Shown in pieces: positions 5,871 to 13,864 of a stretch of DNA of 19,588 nucleotides (position 1 is its first letter; every line of letters begins with the position of its first letter). The DNA lies in contig DAHUXX010000232.1 in assembly GCA_027306955.1 (NCBI GenBank), positions 1-19,588 on the forward strand. Reading direction: 5' to 3'. A model generated the notes under the pieces. It searched no databases. It was not told the DNA's origin and saw only the letters and a list, made by a program, of their open reading frames with translations. This DNA comes from Acetobacteraceae bacterium. Its GTDB lineage: Bacteria > Pseudomonadota > Alphaproteobacteria > Acetobacterales > Acetobacteraceae. The translations under genes were made by a program, and so were the position numbers.

Positions 5871-6803
5871 TCAGATCAACCCCGCCTCGCGCAGCATCCC
5901 CGCCACCTCCGCCGCCTCCGCGTCGGTCAGCGCCACCAGCGGCGGCGGCATCGCCCGGGTCGTGAAAACGCCCAGCGTCTGCAGCGCCGCCTTGAACGCG
6001 CCCACGCCGGAGGATCCGAGGCTGGCGCGCGGGGTCGCGACCTTCGCCATGCCATAAAGCCGGGCCAGCCGGTCCTGCTCGGCCACGCACGCCTTCCAGT
6101 CGCCCCGCTTCGCCGCGTCGTAAAGCCGCACATAGCCGCGCGGGTCGACGTTCCCCAGCCCCGGCACGATCCCGTCCGCCCCCATCAGCATCGCCGCATC
6201 CGCCGTCCGTTCCGATCCCGTCATGACCGAGAACCCCGGGATGTCGCGCGCGGCCAGGATCACGTCGCGGAAATTGTTCTCGTCGCCCGAGGAATCCTTG
6301 AGCCCCACGACCGTCCCCTCGCGCGCCAGGTCCATCAGCGTGTCAAACTCGAGCTTGCTGTGCACCGAGACCGGAATGTCGTAGGCATGGATCGGCAGGT
6401 CCACCGCCTGCCGCACGGCGCGGAAATGCCCGCGGATCTCGGCCTGGTTGGTGCGCGTGTAGAACGGCGCCGTCACCACCAGCCCGTCGGCCCCCAGCGA
6501 CTTCGCCACTTTGGCGTGCGCGATGACGCGCTCCGTCGCCGGGTCGATCACGCCGACCAGCACCGGCACCCGCCCGCCGACCATGGGCATCGCCGCCTCC
6601 AGCAGCCGCCCCCGCTCCGCCTCCCCCTGGAACGCCACCCCGCTCGTCGAGCCGAGCAGGAACAGCGCATGCACGCCGCCCCCGATCAGGTGCTCGATCA
6701 GCCTGCCGAGCGAGGCCTTGTCCAGCGCCCCCGAGGCATCGAGCGGGGTCGCCACCGGCGGCACCACGCCCGCGATTGTCTTTCCTTGCATCATCGTCAC
6801 CAT
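5871..6803 (-). CDS. DHDPS/N-acetylneuraminate lyase family aldolase
   Basis: A 310-residue TIM-barrel class I aldolase. The Schiff-base lysine is K169 in VGLKDSSGD and the active-site tyrosine is Y141 in HAYDIPVS. The substrate-carboxylate loop is GSTSG (51-55), where most members have GTTGE or GSTGE. The Arg that follows the Tyr motif in true DapA (YNVPxRT) is replaced by Ser/Val here, so lysine biosynthesis is unlikely and dapA is not assigned. Members of this family cleave or form 2-keto acids. Placed directly after Dpp-type permease genes, it probably breaks down the imported compound or a product of it; this is inference. The start could be ATG 6803 or ATG 6794, and the gap to the upstream permease stop is 7 bp. 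Confidence 0.9.
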   Translation of the reverse strand: MVTMMQGKTIAGVVPPVATPLDASGALDKASLGRLIEHLIGGGVHALFLLGSTSGVAFQGEAERGRLLEAAMPMVGGRVPVLVGVIDPATERVIAHAKVAKSLGADGLVVTAPFYTRTNQAEIRGHFRAVRQAVDLPIHAYDIPVSVHSKLEFDTLMDLAREGTVVGLKDSSGDENNFRDVILAARDIPGFSVMTGSERTADAAMLMGADGIVPGLGNVDPRGYVRLYDAAKRGDWKACVAEQDRLARLYGMAKVATPRASLGSSGVGAFKAALQTLGVFTTRAMPPPLVALTDAEAAEVAGMLREAGLI

Positions 6804-6810
6804 TCCCGTT

Positions 6811-7665
6811 CTAAGCGTGTCCCGTATCGAATCCCGCGCGAACCGCCTCGCCGACGAGCCCGATCGCGAGCGTCGTCGCCAGCAGCGCCGCCCCCGGCGC
6901 GATCCATTGCCAGGTGTAGAGCGTGAGCACGTCGATCGAGCGTGCCTCGCCCAGCATATTCCCCCACGTCGCCGTCGGCGGCGGCACGCCGAGCCCGAGG
7001 AAGGAAAGCCCCGCCTCCATCAGCACGTTGGTGGCGATCTGCAACGTCACGTAGACGATCAGGATATCCGCCATGTTCGGCAGCACGTGCCGGCGCAGGA
7101 TGTGCCACCGCCCGGCCCCCGTCGCCTGCGCCGCCAGCACGAACTCGCGCTCGCGCAGTTCCAGCAGCCGCGCCCGCACCAGCCGCGCCAGCAGCGGCCA
7201 GGACAGCAGCGCCAGCACCATCGTCGTCGGCCGCTCCCCCTGTCCCACGATCGCCGACAGCACCAGCAGCAGCACCGCCGGCGGCAGCGTCATCGCCAGG
7301 TCCACCGCGCGCATGCAGACGATATCGGTCAGCGTGCCGAACGCCGCCCCGCTGCCCACCAAAAACCCGATCGCCGCCGAGATCGCCGCCGCCACCGTCG
7401 CGATCACCAGCGACACCCGCGCCCCCTGCAGCACCCGCGCCAGCACGTCGCGCCCGACGCCATCCGTGCCCAGCCAATGCGCGGCACTCGGCGCCGCATG
7501 GATCGCCGCGAGATCGACCGCATCCGGATTGAGCCCGAGCAGCGGCGGCAACCCCCACGCCGCCGCCGCCAGCAGCACGATGAACACGCCACCGGCAATC
7601 CCGCCCGGCCGCCGCAGCATGCGCGCCCATCGCATCAGACGGTGCCGAACGAGGGGGTGGCGCAT
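6811..7665 (-). CDS. ABC transporter permease, DppC/OppC type
   Basis: A 284-residue inner-membrane permease. The N-terminal segment has one helix, then the HWLGTDGVGRDVLARVLQG motif typical of DppC/OppC, then the five-helix core. The cytoplasmic EAA-type coupling loop is EFVLAAQATGAGRWHILRRH with LPN after it, where the ATPase docks. The ATG overlaps the stop of the preceding permease (TGATG), a classic sign of translational coupling and of a heterodimeric channel. Substrate class is peptide, nickel, opine or similar; the exact ligand is unknown. A longer open frame extends upstream only as a shadow of the other permease. Confidence 0.93.
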   Translation of the reverse strand: MRHPLVRHRLMRWARMLRRPGGIAGGVFIVLLAAAAWGLPPLLGLNPDAVDLAAIHAAPSAAHWLGTDGVGRDVLARVLQGARVSLVIATVAAAISAAIGFLVGSGAAFGTLTDIVCMRAVDLAMTLPPAVLLLVLSAIVGQGERPTTMVLALLSWPLLARLVRARLLELREREFVLAAQATGAGRWHILRRHVLPNMADILIVYVTLQIATNVLMEAGLSFLGLGVPPPTATWGNMLGEARSIDVLTLYTWQWIAPGAALLATTLAIGLVGEAVRAGFDTGHA

Positions 7666-8621
7666 CACGCGATCCGGATGCGCGGATCGACCGCGGCATA
7701 GACGAGGTCGGTCACGAGATTGGCCGCCAGCACGAACGCGCCCACCACCAGCGCGATCCCCATCACCAGCGGATAGTCGCGCGCCGAGACCGCGCTCACC
7801 AGCAGCGAGCCCATGCCCGGCCAGTCGAACACGCTTTCGACGAACACCGCGCCGCCAATCGCGGTGCCGATCGTCGCCCCGGTCAGCGTCACCACCGGCA
7901 GCAGCGCGTTGCGCAGCGCGTGCAACAGCACCACCCGCGCCGGCGACAGCCCCTTCGCCCGCGCCGTGCGCACGTACTGCGTGCCCAGGCTCTCGATCAT
8001 CGCCGCGCGCATGTAGCGCAGCGGCATCGCGATCTGCGCCGCGGCGAGAACGGATGCCGGCAGCACCAGGTGCCACGCGACATCCGCCCAGCCTCCGCCC
8101 CCCGGCGTGATCAGCCCGCCCGCCGGCAGCAGGTGCCAGCGCGCGGCAAACAGGAACAAGGCAAGCAACCCGGTCAGGAACGCGGGCGAGGCCAGCGCCA
8201 GCGCCCCCAGCCCCGCGAGCAATGCATCGAGCGTGCCACCGCGCCACACCGCCGCGACAATCCCCAGCACCACGCCGAACCCGGTCGAGAGCAGGATGCC
8301 GGTGCCCATCAGCAGCACCGTCGGCCCGATGCGGTCGGCGATCAGCATCGCCACCGGGATCTCGCCGTGCCCGATCGAGCGTCCGAGATTGCCGTTGAGC
8401 GCATGCCAGGCCCACAGCAGGTATTGTTCCGCCAACGGCAGGTCGAGCCCCAGCCGGTGGCGCAGCGCCGCGATCGCCCGGGCGCTCATCGGGATGGTCG
8501 GGCTCACATAGGCGGCAATCGGGTCGCCGGGTGCCGCGCGCAGCAGCGCGAAGGTGACCATGCTCAGCAGCACCAGCATCAGCGCCGCCGCGGCGGTCCG
8601 GCGCAGCAGATAACGCAGCAT
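7665..8621 (-). CDS. ABC transporter permease, DppB/OppB type
   Basis: A 318-residue permease with the standard DppB/OppB start (MLRYLLRRTAAAALMLVLLS, then FALLRAAPGDP). It has a periplasmic stretch with the GLDLPLAEQYLLWAWHALNGNLG pattern interrupted only by loop residues, five further helices and the coupling loop YVRTARAKGLSPARVVLLHA followed by LRNALLPV. It forms the channel with the DppC-type subunit encoded immediately downstream. It starts 26 bp after the binding-protein stop. No ATPase genes (DppD/DppF type) lie in the unit, so the energy-supplying subunits must be encoded elsewhere or shared with another system. Confidence 0.94.
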   Translation of the reverse strand: MLRYLLRRTAAAALMLVLLSMVTFALLRAAPGDPIAAYVSPTIPMSARAIAALRHRLGLDLPLAEQYLLWAWHALNGNLGRSIGHGEIPVAMLIADRIGPTVLLMGTGILLSTGFGVVLGIVAAVWRGGTLDALLAGLGALALASPAFLTGLLALFLFAARWHLLPAGGLITPGGGGWADVAWHLVLPASVLAAAQIAMPLRYMRAAMIESLGTQYVRTARAKGLSPARVVLLHALRNALLPVVTLTGATIGTAIGGAVFVESVFDWPGMGSLLVSAVSARDYPLVMGIALVVGAFVLAANLVTDLVYAAVDPRIRIA

Positions 8622-8647
8622 CGCGTCCCCGGCGACCCGTCCTGTGC

Positions 8648-10243
8648 CTATCCCTTCAACGCCCAGAGCTGCGCCGAGGGATCATAGCCGCCGCCGCCCG
8701 GCGCCGGCGTCCACACGAAGTTCTCCACCGTGTCCGCCACCACCCCGTAGCGCCGCGCCACCCACATGAAGCCCCAGGGCAGCTCGCGGTTCATCGTCGT
8801 CGCCGCCTGGCGGTACAGCGCCATGCGCCGGGCGTCATTCACCTCCGCCGCCGCCGCCGTCAGCTGCTTGTCCAGCGCCGGGATCGCAACGCGCATCACG
8901 TTCGCCCCCACCGGCGGCGCCTGGTTGGTCTCGAAGAAGGTCGCCATCACGCCGGGGTCCGGCCCGTCCTGCGCGCCCGCGTAGGTCAGCGGGAAGTCCA
9001 TCGGGTTGGTGTGCGCCCCGCGCACGAGCCCGTTATAGGTCGCCACATCCAGCTGCCGCGGCGCGATATGGATGCCCACCTGCCCCAGCATGGACTGCAT
9101 CGCCGCCAGGATGTTGCCCACCAGCGGGTCGCCGTAATAAGTGATCATCGGCAACGGTTTCGCGCCGTTGATCCTGTCCCATCCCGCTGCCGCCAGCAGC
9201 TGCTTCGCCTTGGCGGGATCGTGCGGATAGGCATCGAGATGCGCCGGCAGCGCCGGCCCGGTCGTATACGCGCAGTCGGCAAGCGTCGCCGCACCGCCGA
9301 GCAGCGACGTCACGATCGCTTGGCGGTCGATCGCATGCATCACCGCCTGGCGCACCCGCAAATCCTTCCACAGCGGGATCATGTGGTTGAAGCCGACATA
9401 GTTCACCACATAGGACGCACCCGCGATCACCCGGTCATGCGCCGACGTACCGAACAGCTTGGCGTCGTTCGGCTCGATATAGGTGAACTGGATCTCCCCG
9501 GCCTTGAGCGCCGCCACGGCATCGGCGGTGGACTTGAAATACCGGTTCACCAGGCCCGCGAGCTTTGGCGCCCCGCGCCGGTAGCCCGCGAAGGCCGAAA
9601 GCTGCACGAACTGCCCCTCGGTGTAGGACTTGAACATGAACGGCCCGGTGCCGATCGGCTTCGTGTGCCACCAGGCACTCTCGGCGAGCGAGGCCGGCGC
9701 CATGGACCCGAGCGCATGTTTCGGCAGCATCATGATCTTGGTCAGCACGTCGAGCAGCGACGTATCCGGCTTCGCGAGCTTCAGCACCGCCTTCCCCGCG
9801 TCCGGCGCCTCCACGGCGCTGATCGGCGCCAGGCTCGCCGAGAAGATCGACCCCGTCTTGTCGTCCTTCGCCAGCGCGATGGTGAACGCCACGTCCGCCG
9901 AGGTGAACGGCGTGCCGTCATGCCACTTCGCCTTCGGATCGAGATGGAACGTATAGCTGAGCCCGTCCGCCGCCGCCTCGAAGGAGAGCGCCAGCCCCGC
10001 CCCGATATGCGACAGCGTCGGGTCGTAGAACACCAGCGGCTCGTAATAGAGGTTGAGCCAGGTGAACCCCGCGGTCGCCGCCAGCGGGTTGAACTTCCCC
10101 GGCAAGCCCCCGGGCCCGACATCGAACCCACCCGAGAGCACGTTCGTGGCCGCGAGCGCCGGCGCGGCGCGCAGGATCATCGGCGCCGCCAGCGCCGAGG
10201 CCGAGGCGAGCCGCAGGGAGTCGCGGCGGGTGATGCTGGTCAT
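8648..10243 (-). CDS. Exported solute-binding protein, family 5 (Dpp/Opp type)
   Basis: A 531-residue periplasmic ligand-binding protein. A twin-arginine signal (ITRRDSLRLASASALAAPM) is followed by cleavage near ALAA. The SBP family 5 signature is visible: GAGLALSFEAAADGLSYTFHL, WHDGTPFTSADVAFT, PIGTGPFMFKSY, DLRVRQAVMHAIDR, and a C-terminal DGPDPGVMATFF region. It captures an oligopeptide-like or similar ligand and hands it to the permeases encoded just downstream. Its ATG overlaps the stop of the GntR-type regulator gene by four bases (ATGA), so regulator and transporter are one unit. Twin-arginine export suggests folding before transport. Ligand unknown. Confidence 0.95.
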   Translation of the reverse strand: MTSITRRDSLRLASASALAAPMILRAAPALAATNVLSGGFDVGPGGLPGKFNPLAATAGFTWLNLYYEPLVFYDPTLSHIGAGLALSFEAAADGLSYTFHLDPKAKWHDGTPFTSADVAFTIALAKDDKTGSIFSASLAPISAVEAPDAGKAVLKLAKPDTSLLDVLTKIMMLPKHALGSMAPASLAESAWWHTKPIGTGPFMFKSYTEGQFVQLSAFAGYRRGAPKLAGLVNRYFKSTADAVAALKAGEIQFTYIEPNDAKLFGTSAHDRVIAGASYVVNYVGFNHMIPLWKDLRVRQAVMHAIDRQAIVTSLLGGAATLADCAYTTGPALPAHLDAYPHDPAKAKQLLAAAGWDRINGAKPLPMITYYGDPLVGNILAAMQSMLGQVGIHIAPRQLDVATYNGLVRGAHTNPMDFPLTYAGAQDGPDPGVMATFFETNQAPPVGANVMRVAIPALDKQLTAAAAEVNDARRMALYRQAATTMNRELPWGFMWVARRYGVVADTVENFVWTPAPGGGGYDPSAQLWALKG

Positions 10244-11046
10244 GGTTTCCCCTTGTTCTGGTTGTGGTTGGCGAGCAGCACCGCGCGGATGCCGTCGTAA
10301 TGGGCGTCGAGCCGCTGGCGCGCCGCCGCCACGTCGCCCGCGGCGACGGCCTCGAGGATCGCCTTGTGGTCGAGATAGGTCCGGACCAGGTCCGTCTCCG
10401 GCCGCTGCAGCACGCGCGCGGTGCCGGTGAACACCTGCCAGAACACGTCGAGCAGGTTCAGCACCACGCGGTTGCCCAGCGGCGCGAACAGGGTGGCGTG
10501 GAACGCCTGGTCCTCGGGCGCGAAATTCTGCCCCGCCCGCGCCTTGCGCTCCATGGCCGCCACGACCTCGCGCAGCGCCGCGACGTCCGCGGGCCCCATC
10601 GCCGCCATCGCGCGGCCGATCAGCGCGACCTCCAGCGTGCAGCGCACGTCGAGCACCTCGGTGAAGTCGCGCAGCTCCGCCCCGATCCCGCGCCCGATCT
10701 GCTCGATCAGCGGTGCGAGCGTGAAGGCGGCGACGAACACACCGACGCCGTGCCGCGTCTCCAGCGCGCCGAGGCTCTCCAGCCCCCGTATCGCCTCGCG
10801 GATGGAACTCCGCCCGACGCCCAGCGCCTCCGCCAGCTCCGCCTCCGGCGGCAGCCGGTCGCCGGGTTGCAGCCCGTTATCGCGGATGAACCCGGTGAGC
10901 CGCTGCTGCAGCTCCTCCGGCAGCCGCCGCCGCCGCGCCACCGGGGAGGGCAGTCCGGGGGAGGGCAGTCCGGGCGAGGCCAGTCCGGGCGAGGGCAGTC
11001 CGGGCGAGGGCAGGGGGCCAGCCAGTTCTTCCGCGGTCAGGGCCAT
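10240..11046 (-). CDS. GntR-family regulator, FadR/FCD subfamily
   Basis: A 268-residue repressor-type regulator. A winged-helix domain (about 40-105; LQPGDRLPPEAELAEALGVG, then SSIREAIRGLESLGALETRHG) is followed by an all-helical FCD ligand domain. The FCD domain has DQAFHATLF, DHKAILEAV and RLDAHYDGI, giving the Asp/His set that usually binds a metal and a carboxylate effector. An unusual N-terminal tail of about 36 residues consists of (L-P/A-S-P-G) repeats encoded by a 15-bp tandem repeat. It heads the binding-protein/permease/aldolase unit and probably controls it, with the imported carboxylic compound or its product as inducer. No Shine-Dalgarno precedes the ATG, and a promoter abuts it. 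Confidence 0.92.
   Translation of the reverse strand: MALTAEELAGPLPSPGLPSPGLASPGLPSPGLPSPVARRRRLPEELQQRLTGFIRDNGLQPGDRLPPEAELAEALGVGRSSIREAIRGLESLGALETRHGVGVFVAAFTLAPLIEQIGRGIGAELRDFTEVLDVRCTLEVALIGRAMAAMGPADVAALREVVAAMERKARAGQNFAPEDQAFHATLFAPLGNRVVLNLLDVFWQVFTGTARVLQRPETDLVRTYLDHKAILEAVAAGDVAAARQRLDAHYDGIRAVLLANHNQNKGKP
10946..11013 (-). repeat. 15-bp coding minisatellite in the GntR regulator
   Basis: Four full 15-bp units at 10946, 10961, 10976 and 10991 (GAGGGCAGTCCGGGS on the plus strand, one base changed in the third) and a partial fifth. They encode the LPSPG repeats before the DNA-binding domain. Copy number changes keep the frame. Confidence 0.9.
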
Positions 11047-11053
11047 GGAGAAG

Positions 11054-11083
11054 ATCAGACATCAGTTATCAGATATCTGTCAA
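11054..11083 (-). promoter_or_regulatory. Promoter/operator of the GntR-transporter unit
   Basis: An AT-rich island in GC-rich DNA. On the minus strand TTGACA (11083-11078) is a perfect -35 box, and TCTGAT (11059-11054) after 18 bp is a 4-of-6 -10 box. The region contains the 10-bp palindrome CAGATATCTG (11070-11079). It also has three ATCAG direct repeats at a 7-bp period (11054, 11061, 11068). Predicted transcription would begin within a base or two of the ATG at 11046. Binding by the regulator itself is plausible. Confidence 0.6.
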
Positions 11084-11113
11084 CGACACTCTCTCTCGGC
11101 CGCCACCCCACCC

Positions 11114-11740
11114 CTACTTCGTGCCGAACAGCCGGTCCCCCGCGTCTCCCAGACCCGGCCGGATATACCCGTGCTCGTCCAACCCCCGGTCCACCGCCGC
11201 CGTGAAGACCTCGACATCCGGGTGCTCCACCCCGAGCGCCGCGATTCCCTCGGGGGCGGCCAGCAGGCACACCACCCGGATCCGCGTCCCGCCCGCCTGC
11301 TTGATCCGCGCCACCGCAGCCGCCACGGAATGTCCCGTCGCCAACATCGGGTCGAGCACGATCACCTGTCGTTGCGCCAGGTCCTCCGGCAGCTTTGCGT
11401 AGTACTCCACCGGCTCCAGCGTCGCCGGATCGCGATAGAGCCCGATGTGCCCGACGCGCGCCGCCGGCACCAGGTCGAGCATTCCGTCCAGCAACCCGTT
11501 CCCCGCCCGCAGGATGGAGACGAAGCACAGCTTCTTTCCCGCCAGCAGCGGCGCCATCATCGGCTCCAGCGGCGTCGAAATCGGCACCCGCTCGAGCTCG
11601 AGGTCGCGCATCACCTCGTAGCCCATCAGCAGCGCGATCTCCCGTGCGATCCGCCGGAACCCCGCCGTGGATGTCTCCCGGTCGCGCAGCAGCGTCAGCT
11701 TATGGGCCACCAGCGGGTGCCCGACAATCGTCACGCTCAT
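11114..11740 (-). CDS. upp: Uracil phosphoribosyltransferase
   Basis: A 208-residue cytoplasmic salvage enzyme making UMP from uracil and PRPP, the usual length for Upp. The PRPP-binding loop is VIVLDPMLATGHS (126-138) and the uracil-binding C-terminus is YIRPGLGDAGDRLFGT. The N-terminal HPLVAHKLTLLRD and the SILRAGNGLLDGML segment are also diagnostic. It lies downstream of a short-chain dehydrogenase and the C45-type gene on the same strand, with a 125-bp gap containing a short tandem repeat, so it may have its own promoter. The Shine-Dalgarno sequence is weak (GGGGCGGGTCG before ATG). Confidence 0.97.
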   Translation of the reverse strand: MSVTIVGHPLVAHKLTLLRDRETSTAGFRRIAREIALLMGYEVMRDLELERVPISTPLEPMMAPLLAGKKLCFVSILRAGNGLLDGMLDLVPAARVGHIGLYRDPATLEPVEYYAKLPEDLAQRQVIVLDPMLATGHSVAAAVARIKQAGGTRIRVVCLLAAPEGIAALGVEHPDVEVFTAAVDRGLDEHGYIRPGLGDAGDRLFGTK

Positions 11741-11743
11741 CGA

Positions 11744-11815
11744 CCCGCCCCGTTTTCCTGCCGCGTTTTGCCCGCCCCGTTTTCCCGGCCGCGTTTTCCC
11801 CGCCGCGCCTTTCCC
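11744..11815. repeat. 27/28-bp tandem repeat upstream of upp
   Basis: CCCGCCCCGTTTTCC then a GC block and CGCGTTTT occurs at 11744-11770 and again at 11771-11798, followed by a partial third unit to 11815. It fills most of the gap between upp and the upstream dehydrogenase gene. Confidence 0.7.
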
Positions 11816-11865
11816 AGTGCGCCGCGCGGCGCGCTCACCGCCCGCCGGTCAACCGCCTGCGCGCG

Positions 11866-12606
11866 TCAGACGTGCTGCCCGCCATTGATGTGCAGTTCCG
11901 CGCCATTGATATACGACGCCGCCGGCGAACACAGGAAATGGATCGTGTTCGCCACCTCCTCCGGCCTTCCGAGCCTGCGCATCGGCACCTGCTTCTCCAC
12001 ATAGGCCCGCGTCCCCGGCGAGAGGATCGAGGTATCGATCTCCCCGGGGCTGATCGCGTTCACCCGTATCCCCATCGGCGCGAACTCCGCCGCCATCTCC
12101 CGCGTGAGCGTTGCCAGCCCCGCCTTGCACGTCGCGTACGCCACGCCCGCGAACGGATGCACCCGCGAGCCCGCGATCGAGGTCACGTTGACGATGTTTC
12201 CCCCCGCCGCCGACAATTCCTCCGCCAGCCCCTTCGCGAGCAGCGCCACCGACAGCAGGTTCACCCGGAACACCTGCTCCCACAGCGCCGCCGGGGTCGC
12301 GATCACCCCCATGCGCGCCCCGTCCGGCCCCTTCGGCGAGATCGCCGCGTTGTTGATCAGCGCGTCGAGCTTCCCGTCCGGCAGCCGCGAGCGCATCTCC
12401 TCCAGCCCCCGCTCAAGGTTCGCGAGGTCGCCGAGATCGAGCTGCAGATGATCCTGCGGCCCCGCGATCCACGGGCAGCGCGGCGAGAACGCCTGGCGCG
12501 AGACGGTGATCACCCGCCACCCGTCATCGGCGAAAATCCGCGCCGTCGCATGCCCGATGCCGCGCGAGGCGCCGGTCAGGACCAGGATGCGTTGACGGTT
12601 TTCCAT
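11866..12606 (-). CDS. Short-chain dehydrogenase/reductase (SDR)
   Basis: A 246-residue classical SDR with TGASRGIG at 11-18, NNAA at 85-88 and catalytic N116, S143, Y157, K161 (YATCK). The SPGEIDTSIL segment and the C-terminal INGAELHINGGQ are typical of the family. The acidic D56/D58 patch after the third strand gives no clear NAD versus NADP preference. Substrate is unknown. GGAGGA lies seven bases before the ATG at 12606. It sits between the C45-type gene and upp on the same strand, separated from each by about 125-130 bp of repeat-containing DNA. Confidence 0.93.
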   Translation of the reverse strand: MENRQRILVLTGASRGIGHATARIFADDGWRVITVSRQAFSPRCPWIAGPQDHLQLDLGDLANLERGLEEMRSRLPDGKLDALINNAAISPKGPDGARMGVIATPAALWEQVFRVNLLSVALLAKGLAEELSAAGGNIVNVTSIAGSRVHPFAGVAYATCKAGLATLTREMAAEFAPMGIRVNAISPGEIDTSILSPGTRAYVEKQVPMRRLGRPEEVANTIHFLCSPAASYINGAELHINGGQHV

Positions 12607-12683
12607 GGCTCGTCCTCCAGGGCGAACACGAGTCCTTCAATCTGGCCTTCGCGCACCCGTTTCACAAGCGCGCCCTTTCGGCC

Positions 12684-12735
12684 CCTCGCCCAGCGTCCTT
12701 GCCCAGCATCCTCGCCCGGCTCCCTTGCCCGTCGC
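12684..12735. repeat. 13-bp tandem repeat, four units
   Basis: Units at 12684, 12697, 12710 and 12723 follow CCTYGCCC plus five variable bases and end one base before the stop codon of the C45-type gene. It lies downstream of that gene in transcription order. No function is evident. Confidence 0.7.
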
Positions 12736-12736
12736 G

Positions 12737-13864
12737 TCAGGCCGCCGACCGGCTCGCCGAGCGGTCCGGCGTCAGCCGGTAGGTGGTGAAGCGCCGGCTC
12801 AGCGCCGGCAGCGCCGCGATGTCCATCGCACCCTCGCCCGGCCGCATCACGATCATCGCCACCGTTGCCGTCTCCACGCCGTCCAGTCCCGGACGAGGTG
12901 GCCGGCACACCGACCACGGCGAGCCGAAATCGTCGAACAGCGCGTTCTTGATCGCCGTGCGGTCGATCTTGCCCCTCAGCGGCGCCAACGCCTCGCGCAC
13001 CCGCGTGTGCCGATAAAGCGTGCACGGCGTGCTCTCGATCCCCGTATCCTTCAGCTTCGACAGCGCGACGGGCGAGAGGAAATGGTTGGAGTGCACCAGG
13101 AGCCCCGCGTCCGCCTCGAGCGTGAAGGTCTCGTCCGGCGCGCACTCGAAGTTGATCGCTAGTCCCTTGGCATGGCTCACGCACATGTTGTTGGCCGCCG
13201 ACTTCCGCGTCGCCTGCGCCACCCGCCACGCCAGCGCGAGGTGCTGCTGCGCCAGGATCTTCCGCCGTATCAGCGCCAGCGGCACACCCAATTCCCGGTA
13301 ATCCCTGTCGCACTGGAGATAGTTCGCCGTAAGCCCGATCCCCGCGGCATTGAGCCCGGACCGCGCCAGCCCCCCCGCCTCGGTGAACGTCAGGATATCC
13401 GGCCCGTCGTCGCGGCGTATCAGCAGCACCACCGCGGTCTCCGCGCACGCCGCCTTCCAGTCCCAGTTCTGCGCGTGCAGCAGCCCCTCGGTGGTGACCT
13501 CCGGCATCGCCAGCACCGCGGTGCAGCCCTCCTCGGCATCCGCGCGCGCCGCCAGCGCCTTGCGCTTCGCCAGTTGCAGGATCTCCGTGCGCGCGTTGAG
13601 CAGCACGATGTCCTCGAACGCCACCTCCGCCCCGCGCGCGATCCCGCGCATCTCCGGGATCATCGCCTCGTCGAATGCCTTGATCGTGGGCAGGAACGAG
13701 CGCACCAGGTCGGCAAGCCGCCCGCCTTCCAGCCCCGCCGCGCGCAGCTGCGCCCCGTAATGCGCGATGCCGGCATCGATGCGCGCCTTCGCCGCCCGGC
13801 CATAGGTCACGCCGCGCTGCTCCGGCCCGCCGGACAACTCGATCAGGGGAAACGCATTGACCAT
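12737..13864 (-). CDS. C45-type N-terminal-nucleophile amidohydrolase/acyltransferase
   Basis: A 375-residue protein of the peptidase C45 / acyl-CoA:6-aminopenicillanate acyltransferase family. In that family a precursor cuts itself before a cysteine that becomes the N-terminal nucleophile. The expected Gly-Cys is G113-C114 in EEGCTAVLA, followed by LLHAQNWDW, SGLNAAGIGLTANYL and LLVHSNHFL, all typical of the fold. Known members hydrolyse or transfer acyl groups on amino-acid-like amides. ATG 13864 has GAGGAG eight bases upstream; a longer open frame to 14038 has no such signal and is not coding-like. There is no signal peptide, so it acts in the cytoplasm. It is divergent from an orphan binding protein, which could import its substrate; this is inference. 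Confidence 0.9.
   Translation of the reverse strand: MVNAFPLIELSGGPEQRGVTYGRAAKARIDAGIAHYGAQLRAAGLEGGRLADLVRSFLPTIKAFDEAMIPEMRGIARGAEVAFEDIVLLNARTEILQLAKRKALAARADAEEGCTAVLAMPEVTTEGLLHAQNWDWKAACAETAVVLLIRRDDGPDILTFTEAGGLARSGLNAAGIGLTANYLQCDRDYRELGVPLALIRRKILAQQHLALAWRVAQATRKSAANNMCVSHAKGLAINFECAPDETFTLEADAGLLVHSNHFLSPVALSKLKDTGIESTPCTLYRHTRVREALAPLRGKIDRTAIKNALFDDFGSPWSVCRPPRPGLDGVETATVAMIVMRPGEGAMDIAALPALSRRFTTYRLTPDRSASRSAA

Noticed and set aside
2369..5965. Plus-strand open frame of 1198 codons
   Set aside because: It is a shadow of the kinase, regulator and glycosyltransferase genes in GC-rich DNA. Its translation is Arg/Pro/Ser-rich with no domain.
6811..8415. A 534-residue fused permease
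   Set aside because: The upstream half is an out-of-frame shadow of the DppB-type gene. The true start is ATG 7665 with a TGATG overlap.
12576..12665. Possible 29-residue leader ORF (GTG at 12665 on the minus strand) overlapping the start of the second SDR gene
   Set aside because: The peptide KRVREGQIEGLVFALEDEP looks protein-like and has AAGGG upstream, but there is no homologue I recognise and such short frames are common here. Too weak to list.
12656..12668. GTTTCAC half-site as a second parS
   Set aside because: Only half of the palindrome is present (GTTTCACAAG), so it is not a parS site.
13326..13333. Further GTAAGC match as a regulator site
   Set aside because: A single half-site inside the C45-type coding sequence, with no partner at 11 bp.
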